Of a stretch of DNA of 54,148 bases, positions 17,141-26,039 are shown in pieces. Each line of letters starts with the position of its first letter. Within the stretch, counting starts at the first letter, position 1. Under the pieces are notes generated by a model. It was not told the DNA's origin, did no database searches, and saw only the letters and a program-made list of their open reading frames with translations. Both the position numbers and the translations under genes were made by a program. Source of the DNA: Candidatus Doudnabacteria bacterium (GTDB lineage Bacteria > Patescibacteriota > Doudnabacteria > UBA920); contig JARLHZ010000016.1 in the NCBI GenBank assembly GCA_031291995.1, positions 1 to 54,148 on the forward strand, read 5' to 3'.

Positions 17141-17392
17141 GGTTATAACTCCTTTATTTATATTTTAGAACTAGTCATTGGCTTGGGCAATTTTGAAAAA
17201 ATTTGGGTTCCATTTTTTTTGATTCCTAAATTTTTTATTCCATTTATTTTAAAAACAAAATACCTCTTTTTTATAAAAGTCTTATGGGCCTGGGCGGTGG
17301 GGCCAACTAACTTCAAATCCAACAACCGTATGGAACTGCCCACAAACCGCTCCCCATCCGGTTTCCCGCGCGACTTACGCGTGCCAGATTAC
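17141..17392. other. Divergent control region, no gene seen
   Basis: An AT-rich stretch (17150-17280) followed by a GC-richer one, between two divergent gene groups. It must hold promoters for both, but no -35/-10 pair stands out. A 61-codon minus-strand frame here has atypical composition and I do not call it. Confidence 0.4.
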
Positions 17393-17444
17393 CAATTCCT
17401 TTTGCTTGAATTATTAATGCGTAATTTCTTACGCAAAGGAATTG
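17393..17444 (+). promoter_or_regulatory. Nested hairpin sequestering a ribosome-binding site
   Basis: The outer arms CAATTCCTTT (17393-17402) and AAAGGAATTG (17435-17444) enclose an inner hairpin GCGTAA/TTACGC (17419-17434). The only Shine-Dalgarno sequence of the next gene, AAAGGA (17435-17440), is buried in the outer stem. Confidence 0.6.
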
Positions 17445-17451
17445 ATAATAT

Positions 17452-17574
17452 ATGCAGCACAACATCAACTTCTTCGGCACAGCCCAGCAACTTAAGGACT
17501 ACACATCCGCCCTCGCTTGGCTCGAGGCCGAGGCCTGGGAGCCAGTTGACGGATGGCCGGACGAACATCATTAG
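17452..17574 (+). CDS. Small acidic protein
   Basis: A 40-residue protein (MQHNINFFGTAQQLKDYTSA...WPDEHH). The ATG lies 11 bases after AAAGGA. A terminator follows 40 bases after the stop, so this is a complete one-gene unit. Composition is coding-like (amphipathic helix, Trp-rich end). No family recognised; it may be a small regulator or leader protein of the plus-strand cluster. Confidence 0.6.
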   Translation: MQHNINFFGTAQQLKDYTSALAWLEAEAWEPVDGWPDEHH

Positions 17575-17613
17575 TCCCCATATTTACCAGCCGCTTTAAG
17601 CGACTCAACGGCT

Positions 17614-17647
17614 AAAGCCCGATGCCGTTTCCAAGTCCGGGCTTTTT
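17614..17647 (+). terminator. Intrinsic terminator
   Basis: AAAGCCCG pairs with CGGGCTTT, followed by a T-rich tail. Confidence 0.8.
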
Positions 17648-17663
17648 ATTATTAACCTAACTA

Positions 17664-17781
17664 ATGTATGTAAGAGAAAAATCGCTGTTCCCAATGTAAT
17701 TGGCCGCTCGACTACGAAGACCAGGAGAACATGAACTGTCCCGATTGCGGTTATTCGTGGGCTGAGAATGTAGAAAAATAA
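17664..17781 (+). pseudogene. Frameshifted zinc-ribbon mini-protein
   Basis: From the ATG at 17664 the frame reads MYVREKS and then stops early. After removing one A from the A5 run at 17677-17681 it continues RCSQCNWPL...MNCPDCGYSW...VEK to a stop at 17781, giving a compact CxxC...CxxC zinc ribbon of 38 residues. The downstream part has no other start codon. It is a single-base frameshift, a sequencing error in a homopolymer, or a slippage-controlled gene. Confidence 0.6.
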
Positions 17782-17849
17782 AAAAACAAAAATACCTTTG
17801 TAATGACTTGCAAGTCAAAAACAAAAACTTAATAATTAACGACAACTTT

Positions 17850-18065
17850 ATGAATAGAACTGTCACGGTGGCAATCCCTGACCATAACTGTCCTGGCTTT
17901 AATGGCTGCCCGGTATGCCGGGACTTTTTGTTTGCCCGCTCGCGTCAAAAATGGAACGCCTTGCAGGAAAAATGGTCCTTAGTCCGGCAACGCATGAACC
18001 GGCCATACCAGCCGGACGCGATGGTGATCGCAGCCATAATGAGTCCGGAAAAGGAGGAAAAATAA
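17850..18065 (+). CDS. Small cysteine-containing protein
   Basis: A 71-residue protein from the ATG at 17850 (MNRTVTVAIPDHNCPGFNGCPVCRDFLFARSR...). NCPGFNGCPVC suggests metal binding. A TTG start 42 bases upstream is possible but less likely. The second half is basic and helical. It ends 2 bases before the ArdC-like gene, with the next ribosome site (AAAGGAGG) inside its end, so the two are co-translated. Confidence 0.65.
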   Translation: MNRTVTVAIPDHNCPGFNGCPVCRDFLFARSRQKWNALQEKWSLVRQRMNRPYQPDAMVIAAIMSPEKEEK

Positions 18066-18067
18066 AA

Positions 18068-18367
18068 ATGCAAAGCGTAGCACAAGTTCTAAGTTCGTGG
18101 CGTGGTAGTCCACTCACGGAAAGCAAAACTCGCGAGATCATTTTGCAGAGATTCGGACCCAAGGCCGCGGAAATCTATAATCCACGAACCAACGCAATGA
18201 CCTACAAAAATTGGCTTCGTTGCGGCCGGCGGGTTATAAAGGGGCAAAAGTCCATCCCCTCGGTCACAATCGTGGAGAAACGAAACTCCAAGGGAGAGGT
18301 AGAAAAGAAGTACGCTAAAGTCGCGCATCTTTTCTTTATCGCCCAGACAGAGCCAATCAGCCAATAG
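18068..18367 (+). CDS. ArdC N-terminal-like protein
   Basis: A 99-residue protein behind AAAAGGAGG. The segment TYKNWLRCGRRVIKGQKS, later followed by VAHLFFIAQTEPI, resembles the single-strand-DNA-binding N-terminal domain of ArdC antirestriction proteins (W/L..G..V+KG+K..., then ...F...QTE). The metalloprotease part of full ArdC is absent. Such proteins are common on plasmids and conjugative elements. Similarity is by pattern only. Confidence 0.55.
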   Translation: MQSVAQVLSSWRGSPLTESKTREIILQRFGPKAAEIYNPRTNAMTYKNWLRCGRRVIKGQKSIPSVTIVEKRNSKGEVEKKYAKVAHLFFIAQTEPISQ

Positions 18368-18445
18368 AATCAAATCGTCAGCTTGCCTGACTTAAGCGTT
18401 GCCGGATCGTAAACAACCGGCTCCAAAAAATAATATCCAAAATCT

Positions 18446-18916
18446 ATGCAATATTTAGTAAACCTAAATTGCAAAATTAACGCCGATACCGAAGAACAAG
18501 CCAAGGCTCAGGCCTTGATGAATATCCAAATCCGGGAAGCCACATATGCAATCACTACACCCCTAAGCGTCTATGAACGACTTAAAACCATTAGAGGCAG
18601 GGCCAAAGAACACCTCATTGTTTTCCTGTTAAATGTTCATCACAAAATAATTAAACAGGAAGTCGTCTCCGTGGGGACGCTCGATTCGTCTTTGTTGCAC
18701 CCGAGGGAAATTTATCGCTCCGCAATTAAGGCGGGTTGTTCCCACATAATTTTGGCCCATTCACATCCAAGCGGGAGTCTTGAACCAAGCGAGGCTGACT
18801 TGACGGCTACCCGACGTATCGCGGACTCCGGCCGGCTTCTTGGAATCGAACTTCTCGATCACGTGATTGTGACTAAGCATGGCTACTACAGCCTAAAAGA
18901 ACACAATAATTTATAA
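18446..18916 (+). CDS. RadC-like JAB/MPN-domain protein
   Basis: A 156-residue protein. The JAMM motif is visible as HSHPSGSLEPSEAD (about residues 109-122). It is preceded by FLLNVHHKIIKQEVVSVGTL and the HPREIYRSAIKAG signature of the RadC/YeeS group. The helix-hairpin-helix of long RadC is missing, as usual in mobile-element versions. The role of these predicted metal-dependent proteins on elements is unsettled (DNA repair, antirestriction or deubiquitinase-like). It is in the plus-strand cluster with the ArdC-like gene. Confidence 0.85.
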   Translation: MQYLVNLNCKINADTEEQAKAQALMNIQIREATYAITTPLSVYERLKTIRGRAKEHLIVFLLNVHHKIIKQEVVSVGTLDSSLLHPREIYRSAIKAGCSHIILAHSHPSGSLEPSEADLTATRRIADSGRLLGIELLDHVIVTKHGYYSLKEHNNL

Positions 18917-18959
18917 AGCCAACGCTGCTAAACCAGCGATTGGTAAGAAAGGTAACCCC

Positions 18960-19340
18960 GTGAACACGAAAATACAATTAAATTTTTCCAGCAAAGTTAA
19001 TGCGGAAAATCGCGTTTTGGAACGTTCGACTTTGTGCAATATAGCTACAAATTCAATTTCCGAAGCCGCAGAATTATACGAGCAATTAAAAGCCGCCCTG
19101 GGCGGCGAGGTGTTGGTTAGCCAGCATGAAAATCTCCCGCAGATTCATTATGTCGCACCGGCCAGGCTACCAGCGCCAGCGCCTGTAGTCACGACATCCC
19201 GGCAAACCGAACTCGGATGTTGCCCGCATTGTGATGCGCCGCTCCGGCAATTCGTAAGCAGAAAGAATAATAAAACCTACGTAGCCTGCCCTCGCTTTAG
19301 GACAACGGGCTGTAGTTTTATTCAGGAATTGGAAAAGTAA
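18960..19340 (+). CDS. Zinc-ribbon protein (topoisomerase-type ribbon)
   Basis: A 126-residue protein with a GTG start at 18960 behind AAGAAAGG. The C-terminus CCPHCDAPLRQF...KTYVACPRFRTTGCSF is a four-cysteine ribbon of the kind at the C-terminus of topoisomerase I. The N-terminal 80 residues have a helix (ISEAAELYEQLKAAL) and a proline-rich linker. A strong terminator follows. Probably binds single-stranded DNA. Confidence 0.72.
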   Translation: MNTKIQLNFSSKVNAENRVLERSTLCNIATNSISEAAELYEQLKAALGGEVLVSQHENLPQIHYVAPARLPAPAPVVTTSRQTELGCCPHCDAPLRQFVSRKNNKTYVACPRFRTTGCSFIQELEK

Positions 19341-19344
19341 ACAA

Positions 19345-19385
19345 AATAAGGGCTTAGGCTTTAACGGCCTGGCCCTTATTTTTTT
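19345..19385. terminator. Bidirectional intrinsic terminator
   Basis: AATAAGGGC pairs with GCCCTTATT, followed by T7. It separates the plus-strand cluster from the convergent membrane-protein gene. Confidence 0.85.
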
Positions 19386-19420
19386 ATGTTACCCTAGTCC
19401 CACGTTGTTAGCTTAAAACT

Positions 19421-20662
19421 TTACTTAACAAAACCCATTCCCTTACTTAACATACAGATTTGATAGTAACCGCCAAGTGTATTAGAGTCCGGGCTTGATC
19501 CCCATTGAGCGGCAGCCGTACGGTAACATTCTTGTCTGATAGATTCCGGCCGGATCTGAAACCAATAAAAAAGGAGAACCGCAATCAATATTAACCCCAA
19601 ACCGCCCACGATTTTTGGGTTAGCTTTCATCTTATTCCAAACTATTTTTATTACAGTTTTAAAATCAGCTAGGTAGGGAACAATATAAAGTATGCTACGG
19701 TATATAATATCGCGCACCAAAAAGAATCCAATCAACGGCAAGAAAATTGTCAGCAGTATATAACCTACCATTGCCCAAATGGTGCCTGCTCCTACCTGGT
19801 GCATTCTAAAAGATTTAAAGGACAAACCGTTAAGCGCCCCGGATTGCCGCAGTTGCTCTAGTTCATTGCTATCGGTAAAATACCCAACGCTACCGGGCAT
19901 ACGAAAGTTCCAAAGCTGGCTGTTTTCAATACCGTTCCCAGTTTCATAAGGTAAGGTTGCCTTAAAATAATTGGGAAAGTAATTGGGGGCGGATTCAGCG
20001 AAGGCTCTGGTTAAGTCACCGCCGCACCAGAGGACGTATCCTGTCCCCAGCACTTGGGAACCTAAACCTCCGGTGGTAATTTGAACCTTTTGCATACTAC
20101 AGGACACCGGGTCGCCCGGTACCGAGGCATAACCCTGCTCAAAACTGAATTTGTTGCTATATGTGTAGTCACTTGATTGATCCCAAGGTTGAGCCTGAAT
20201 TGTCCAGCCCGCTAATAGGATGAAGGCGACGACGGCACTGGCATAGATTAAAACCATAGCCAGTCGATGCCACCATTTACGTTTTAGTTCCAGATCATTT
20301 TGGTATTTATTTTTGAAACTTAAGGACACGCCAGTTACTATTAAAAGGCTGGCTATAATTGAAATAAAGAAGTTGGCAGGTGAACCATAGAAAAAAATAT
20401 ATATTCGCGATGCCTGTGGCGCAAATAAGGATAGCAAAATTACCGCTACAAGGCATAACCCATAATAACGGAAGGCAAATAAAAAGTCTAACTTTTTGCC
20501 CGGTTGTTTAGGCTTAATTCCTAATGGCAATAAAAGGACAAAGCACAGCAATAAACCCGAAAGGCCTAATATAATGCTTTTTGGGAAATCTGGTTGCGAC
20601 AAAGCGCCTATCAAAATTAATATGACCCAGACAGCAAAAATCACAAGAAATGTTTTGCGCAT
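19421..20662 (-). CDS. Multi-pass membrane protein with a large outer domain
   Basis: A 413-residue protein. Four hydrophobic segments occur before residue 155, then an outside region of about 130 residues with cysteines (PVSCSMQ, VLWCGGD), then segments at about 295-320 and 355-370. The tail is CYRTAAAQWGSS...YYQICML. No family recognised. It starts 15 bases after the lipase-like gene and is almost certainly in the same operon, so it may help anchor, export or protect against that protein. Confidence 0.75.
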   Translation of the reverse strand: MRKTFLVIFAVWVILILIGALSQPDFPKSIILGLSGLLLCFVLLLPLGIKPKQPGKKLDFLFAFRYYGLCLVAVILLSLFAPQASRIYIFFYGSPANFFISIIASLLIVTGVSLSFKNKYQNDLELKRKWWHRLAMVLIYASAVVAFILLAGWTIQAQPWDQSSDYTYSNKFSFEQGYASVPGDPVSCSMQKVQITTGGLGSQVLGTGYVLWCGGDLTRAFAESAPNYFPNYFKATLPYETGNGIENSQLWNFRMPGSVGYFTDSNELEQLRQSGALNGLSFKSFRMHQVGAGTIWAMVGYILLTIFLPLIGFFLVRDIIYRSILYIVPYLADFKTVIKIVWNKMKANPKIVGGLGLILIAVLLFYWFQIRPESIRQECYRTAAAQWGSSPDSNTLGGYYQICMLSKGMGFVK

Positions 20663-20677
20663 AATTTTAACTATATG

Positions 20678-23600
20678 TTATGGGAACATACTGTCGGTGG
20701 TCAGGGCTTGATCTCTGGATTGTACTGTAGTGCTTTCAGGCAAGTTCACGTCCGATGTATTGGCTTTGACAACCAAACTAAACGCCAAACCATAGGAGTT
20801 AAATACATCCAAAGATGGGAAGCCGTGGCGCTGGCCATTGTTAATCCACCAAACTGTTTTGTTGCCCAAAACCAAAGCGCCGTCCGGATGCGGGTCGCTG
20901 CTGGAACTAATAAACGGTCCTGCTTGGTAATCCGCTAAGTTTATTTTTCTGGCTTGGCTGAATTTGTAGCCTAAGTCTTTAAAAACTTTGGCTGACACAA
21001 AGCCGCGTTTAATTCCGCCCGCGCCAATGAGGTAGATGGTGCCTTTGCCGGAAGTATCCAAAACCAGCATACCGTCCATAGCGCGCATAACGGGGCCTTC
21101 CGGAATATCCTTAATTGCGTCGCTGGTGATGGCGTCGGAAAACTTAAAACCGTAACTTAAAAATTCCGCCGCCGAAACAAACGGCCGCTTTTGTCCTTTG
21201 CTTATCAGATAGATGACAGAACCGTCCAAGACCAGCGTACCGTCTTTAATGGCAGCCGTGCCTAAAATTTGCCCTTGTGGTGCTATGGTAACAGGTGTAG
21301 TTGTGGGCGTTGTGGTTGCCGCAGGTGTTGGCGCAACATAATAATAGCCACCCCCGCCTCCACCACCCGAACTTACGGGAGCTGGGATAGCAGTCTGTAT
21401 ATAGGTAATGAACGTAGTGAAGTGCTTGGTCCAGACTATAAGATTGCCCTTGCCATCGTCGTTTATCTTGCAGTTACCACCATCGGGAAACGCCGTATCG
21501 CCATTGATAGTCGTATTGCTTGCGTTGGAGTCACAGATATCCGTTATCTCATGGTAAACGCCAGCTTGCGACCAACCCACAGAACTCCCTGTCTGCTCCA
21601 GGAACGTCAGTTCTGCTGGCACACTCAACTCCATTGGGATCTCGCCGAGGCCGATTTCAATTGCCGATGTGCCCGACACGGTATCTCCGGCATCCGGCGG
21701 AGGGGGTGTAAATATATTAGTAAATGTCGGGAGGTTAAAAATACCGTTCCAGACCGGCGTCGCCGCAGTAATAACCTCCCCTGCCGGAATAGAGACCGTC
21801 ATAGCAGCCCCCGGCGGCGTTTCTACGGTCGCATTAATTTCACCTGGAAGCGTAGCCGCATCTCCTCCTGTAACAAGGGAGCTAAGGTCAAGAGTTGGGT
21901 TAGTTACGCCGGGTAGGATCGTGATAGGCAACGCACCCGTGTCGGTACTATTAATTGTCATGGAAGGAGCTGCGGAAGACAGCTGATGGGCACAATCGTG
22001 CGTCACAAATGGAAGAAAAACGCAGGGTTGTGGTTGTGTCCCCAGACTATATTGTGTGGGAAGCAATGGCAGTGCTGACTCGAGAGATAATTGAAAACCA
22101 TATTTGGTGGGGATGTCAATATATTTGTAAACGAGCGATGATTGTAATCCCGATCCTATGAAGGGATTCTCAAGAACGGTGTTCGTCGTGTTGTATATGC
22201 TATCTTGATACCAAACTTCTGGCCAGAAATGCACTTCATTTAGATAAGGGAAGGGGGTTGCCCCGCCACCAATACCGTCACAGTTCGGTATATTATCGGC
22301 GAAAGATGTGCACGGATCTAATGCCGTAACATCAAAATTATAAGCGTATTGCAGAGTAAGAGCAGCATTGTCAAGAATGGGGCGTCCGTTCGTGTCAACG
22401 TATTGCTCCGCCCACCACGTTCCTGGACTATTGGGGTCTGGATCCTCGCCATACGCCAACTGTTCTTCGTTCGGATCATAGGCACTGAGAAACGTAAGAT
22501 GAAGGTTGGTACTTGGGGAATTCTCTCGAATAGACTCTGCGGCCTTTTGAATCACGTTGGATCCGGCGCTATGCGCGATAAAATGTATAGTCGCCCACTT
22601 GGTTTGGGATAAATCAATTTGGCTTCCTTTGTTCAGCACTTGGATGCCCGTATTTGACCAAGGTCCTGGTAATAAAGCATGACCTAAACTCGTACCATCG
22701 GGTCCTGCATTGGCGACCGCAAGATTCGGAGCTGTAGCTGGGTTTGAACCAGTATCTGCACCATTGTGCCAGTCAAACGCGCAAACATCCCAACTGGCCA
22801 ACTCCGCTGGAGGTATTCTGTTAGCGATTGATCGTGCCATAGTCTGAACCCATCCAGTCAAAGTAGTGGCGTTATCGTTCCATCCATGTGTTATCACAAC
22901 TATGTTTATTGCATTCGTTGAATACTGGGCGCTACAGTCCAATGTATTTACCGTGGGAACATACGTGAATTGATCTGCGTCGTTCTTGGCACTCGTACCT
23001 TCGGGAGATACAACTGTAATATCAACGGTACCGGCACTACTAGTTGCCGGAGAAGTCGCGGTTATTGATGTATCGGAGGTGGTGGCAAAGCTGGTCGCGG
23101 CGGTATTTCCAAAGTATATGGCAGTCGCATCGTTGAAACCGCTGCCGGTTATTGTTACAGAAGTACCACCGGCAGTGTCGCCGGTAAGCGGTGAAATAGA
23201 AGAGACCACGGGTGCCGATGTGACAGGCGCGGTAATGCTTAACGGAACCAGATTGCTTTCCGACCCACCTACCCCATCATTGACGCTAAGAATGTATGAG
23301 CCGAGAGTTGTTACCGACGGAACGGTAAAACTAACCTCGGTCGACGAGATCAGGTTAACATCAACGTCGCCACAGCCTGGCGCATTCGAACTGGCAAGAC
23401 TTATACATGCAACGCTGTTTTGATCGAAGTTCGTGCCGTAAACATAGACAGTGCCGCCTTCGGCTGCTGTCGTCGGATTGATATGCGAGATCGTAGGAGC
23501 TAGTGCTGATGCTGACGTCACGGTGATTGTCTCCGTGCCAATAACCCTTGAGCCATCGTTAGCCGTCGCCGTCACGGTCACGGTTCCCGGACTTCCTGCC

Positions 23601-25087
23601 GTAAGTAAACCGGATAAAAAATCAATGGTCGCTGTCCCACTGCCGTTGGTTACGGACCAGGTAACGGCTGGCTTGCTGGCATTCTGCGGCAACACGGTCG
23701 CGCTCATTTGCAGACTGCCGCCGCTGGCAACGGTGGTGGTTCCATTGGCGGCTGATACTGTGATGCCAGTTACCGGCGTGTCGGTTAAAGTGCCAATGGT
23801 TAAGCTGATCCCGGTAGAAGTTAACGGCGAGCTTGGAGAAAGCCAGGACGATGTTGCGCCTTGGAAAGCATTGGCCGGGGCCACTAGATCGGCGCGCACT
23901 GCGGAAACCGCGCCGGTATATAACGCGCCATCGCCTTTAACGGCTAAAGTTACAGTTGTCCCGGCCAGTATAGTAAAAAGGTTGGCGGTAGAAAAAGAAT
24001 AAGTAAAGGTGTTGTGATTGCCATCAGCTTGGGCGTTGAGCGAAGGGCCGACTTGGCTGCCATTTGCGTAGAGGCTCAAGTTGTTAAAACCGTCTACGCT
24101 GGCCGGAGTGCCGGTATAGTTTAACACAACCTGCAAGGACTGGACTTTCATATCCTCGCTATAGCCGGTCATGATCCATTGTCCCAGTGTTACCCCGGAC
24201 TGGTTACCAGGGAACGGACTAGCTGTAAAAGTTGGATCTTGTTGCAGGGTGATTGAACCGGGATTAATATAAATTATTCCGGCAGCGTTTGGAACTCCGG
24301 AAGCAGTAATATTTACAGAAGCCTGCGGGTCGGTAATTGTTAAGTCAGACGCCTGCTGAATTGAAAATTGGACGTGAGTACCCGCGCCTATACTCTCTGG
24401 AATATCCGCTCGCACCTCAATTGCATGTGAGCCAGTTGTCAAACTGATAGGAGCTGACGTAAAATCAAACACCGCATAGTTAGAGCCGCTGATTGCTGTA
24501 ACTGTCGCGGTCTTACCGGCATCACTGCCATCAACTAACATTTTAATGTTTGTCAGGGCATTCGCGGGCGCGGTGTCGGTCATTAAAAAATTGGCTGTTT
24601 TTAACACAACCGCTTCGTTGGCAACCTGAAATGTGCTTAACCAGATGCTATAACCTAATGTGCCGGCGTTTACGTTTCTCGTTCCCAGATTGCTGCCAAT
24701 GCTGACTGTGGCTTGGCTGGCCACCGGCCCGGTCAGAATATAATATCTTGCTGTTGTTGTTCCGTCCTCGGCCGTTACCAATAAAAAATTGTCATTTTCT
24801 ACCGGATCCGCAATGTTAGAATCGTCCCAAGTTTGTCCGACTTGGCCTTTGCTTAACGCAGCCTTAAAGTCAACCTTAGATGTTCCAACAGGAATACCAG
24901 TAATAGAAAAGATGTTTCCCGGTCCTCCTGTAACCGGGCCTATTAAATAAGTTGAAGAGGTTATTGTAGTATCGCTTGAATTTGCCCTGACGGTCGCCAC
25001 AAAGCCGGGTGCGATTGGCAAAACTATCATTGCTGCAGACAAAGCAATGTGGATGAATCTTTTAAAATATTTGGTGCGTGTTTTCAT
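20678..25087 (-). CDS. Giant secreted surface protein with Ig-like, TIG and lipase-like hydrolase domains
   Basis: A 1469-residue protein from the ATG at 25087 (a TTG 15 bases earlier is less likely). Signal peptide at about 1-35. Beta-rich domains occupy about 40-440. A bacterial Ig-like (Big_2) domain lies at about 440-525, and two IPT/TIG domains at about 530-710. An alpha/beta hydrolase follows at about 725-1000, with VVITHGWNDN and the nucleophile elbow IAHSAGSN (Ser near 841). A Gly/Tyr linker leads to three C-terminal repeats of the form DGxLVL...YLI..G.KR.FVS...F...GY, common in Patescibacterial surface proteins. Probably surface-bound and acting on lipids or esters of a host or neighbour; the substrate is unknown. 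Confidence 0.85.
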   Translation of the reverse strand: MKTRTKYFKRFIHIALSAAMIVLPIAPGFVATVRANSSDTTITSSTYLIGPVTGGPGNIFSITGIPVGTSKVDFKAALSKGQVGQTWDDSNIADPVENDNFLLVTAEDGTTTARYYILTGPVASQATVSIGSNLGTRNVNAGTLGYSIWLSTFQVANEAVVLKTANFLMTDTAPANALTNIKMLVDGSDAGKTATVTAISGSNYAVFDFTSAPISLTTGSHAIEVRADIPESIGAGTHVQFSIQQASDLTITDPQASVNITASGVPNAAGIIYINPGSITLQQDPTFTASPFPGNQSGVTLGQWIMTGYSEDMKVQSLQVVLNYTGTPASVDGFNNLSLYANGSQVGPSLNAQADGNHNTFTYSFSTANLFTILAGTTVTLAVKGDGALYTGAVSAVRADLVAPANAFQGATSSWLSPSSPLTSTGISLTIGTLTDTPVTGITVSAANGTTTVASGGSLQMSATVLPQNASKPAVTWSVTNGSGTATIDFLSGLLTAGSPGTVTVTATANDGSRVIGTETITVTSASALAPTISHINPTTAAEGGTVYVYGTNFDQNSVACISLASSNAPGCGDVDVNLISSTEVSFTVPSVTTLGSYILSVNDGVGGSESNLVPLSITAPVTSAPVVSSISPLTGDTAGGTSVTITGSGFNDATAIYFGNTAATSFATTSDTSITATSPATSSAGTVDITVVSPEGTSAKNDADQFTYVPTVNTLDCSAQYSTNAINIVVITHGWNDNATTLTGWVQTMARSIANRIPPAELASWDVCAFDWHNGADTGSNPATAPNLAVANAGPDGTSLGHALLPGPWSNTGIQVLNKGSQIDLSQTKWATIHFIAHSAGSNVIQKAAESIRENSPSTNLHLTFLSAYDPNEEQLAYGEDPDPNSPGTWWAEQYVDTNGRPILDNAALTLQYAYNFDVTALDPCTSFADNIPNCDGIGGGATPFPYLNEVHFWPEVWYQDSIYNTTNTVLENPFIGSGLQSSLVYKYIDIPTKYGFQLSLESALPLLPTQYSLGTQPQPCVFLPFVTHDCAHQLSSAAPSMTINSTDTGALPITILPGVTNPTLDLSSLVTGGDAATLPGEINATVETPPGAAMTVSIPAGEVITAATPVWNGIFNLPTFTNIFTPPPPDAGDTVSGTSAIEIGLGEIPMELSVPAELTFLEQTGSSVGWSQAGVYHEITDICDSNASNTTINGDTAFPDGGNCKINDDGKGNLIVWTKHFTTFITYIQTAIPAPVSSGGGGGGGYYYVAPTPAATTTPTTTPVTIAPQGQILGTAAIKDGTLVLDGSVIYLISKGQKRPFVSAAEFLSYGFKFSDAITSDAIKDIPEGPVMRAMDGMLVLDTSGKGTIYLIGAGGIKRGFVSAKVFKDLGYKFSQARKINLADYQAGPFISSSSDPHPDGALVLGNKTVWWINNGQRHGFPSLDVFNSYGLAFSLVVKANTSDVNLPESTTVQSRDQALTTDSMFP

Positions 25088-25104
25088 ATTATTATTTAGC
25101 AACT

Positions 25105-25316
25105 TTAAAAAAATAAAAAACCCTAAAAAAGAGCATCCTTTTTACGGGCTGTACTTAATCAATCCGCTTATTGAGTTATTTTGCAACATTGGGTTTGGTG
25201 GCGGTCGTCTTCTTGTGCCGCTCTTCCAAAAAATAAAAAGCTATCCCCTAGAAGTCATCCGTTGGAGGAACTCCTATAAGATGGCTCTTTACTCTCGAGC
25301 TTAACTATACAACTAT
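25105..25316 (-). promoter_or_regulatory. Structured leader with terminator before the surface-protein gene
   Basis: On the minus strand several hairpins (GCTC/GAGC, CATC...GGAG/CTCC...GATG, CCGC/GCGG) lead to CCC-TAAAAAG/CTTTTTTA-GGG (25121-25148) and a T-rich run. This looks like an intrinsic terminator about 35 bases before the ATG, suggesting attenuation or a riboswitch. It matches no riboswitch class I know. Confidence 0.55.
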
Positions 25317-25344
25317 ATTGTAGACCTTTTGAGCTAAGAATCAA
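25317..25344 (-). promoter_or_regulatory. Promoter of the surface-protein operon
   Basis: On the minus strand TTGATT (25339-25344) and TACAAT (25317-25322) have a 16-base spacer. The implied leader is about 220 bases. The rest of the gap to 25440 shows no gene. Confidence 0.6.
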
Positions 25345-25440
25345 GCGCCGATTTTTTCCCCACATTTTCCACCGGTTTTCCCCTCCATACACCCTTTTTG
25401 TCTGCTGAAATTTTATAACCCGTAACCGGTTAGGGCAAAG

Positions 25441-26010
25441 CTACCTGATTATGCTTAAAAACCAACCGCCATAAGCCCACAAGAAAATTATCAAAGCAAT
25501 CGCCAGCCGGATCCAGCCGGGATTCTCATGACTAATCCGAATCCCTAACCACTTGTCCCAATAAAAACTTTGGTGGTTTATAAAATAAAAATAATTGCCT
25601 ATGGCAAAGGCCAGCATTAGCAAAGGGGTGGCTAGGGCGACATAACTTTCGTGGCCGCTATAAATAAACATTAAAGCTACAAACGGGACTGCCGCATAAC
25701 CTATTCCAAATAGTAGAACTAATACGCTTCTAACTAAGGCCTGGGCGTAGGTTAGCTTTCCGCTTTCCGCTTTTTCCATTTTTATTCTTAGTAGCCACCA
25801 CGCCGGTGTGGTTCCCCAGCCTGCCAGCAGTAATGGTTCAAGTATGACAAACCACAAGGCCAAAGTCAGCAATACGGCCAAGTCCATACTCTGGTTATTA
25901 ATGGTATGTCCGGATATTGCAAAAATTGCTATCAGGATAAAGTCCGAGACTAGGATGTTAAGGCCAATGGCGATTAGGCGAAGCAATGGATGAAATAGTT
26001 TTGTATTCAT
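25441..26010 (-). CDS. RDD-family membrane protein
   Basis: A 189-residue protein with about five membrane segments. GTTPAWWLLRIKMEKAESGKLTYAQALVRSVL (about residues 66-97) is the RDD pattern: a Gly-x-x-x-Ala-W-LL-I-K loop followed by A..R. The first Asp lies in SDFILI. Function in the family is mostly unknown; some members are ion antiporters. It is the last gene of a three-gene operon starting near 26862. Confidence 0.75.
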   Translation of the reverse strand: MNTKLFHPLLRLIAIGLNILVSDFILIAIFAISGHTINNQSMDLAVLLTLALWFVILEPLLLAGWGTTPAWWLLRIKMEKAESGKLTYAQALVRSVLVLLFGIGYAAVPFVALMFIYSGHESYVALATPLLMLAFAIGNYFYFINHQSFYWDKWLGIRISHENPGWIRLAIALIIFLWAYGGWFLSIIR

Positions 26011-26039
26011 ATGTACTTTGTTAATTTTTTAAAACAATT

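Noticed and set aside
17158-17343. 61-residue minus-strand gene before the 223-residue zinc-ribbon gene
   Set aside because: It is Lys/Ile/Asn-rich because the DNA is AT-rich, has no ribosome site, and lies where promoters are expected.
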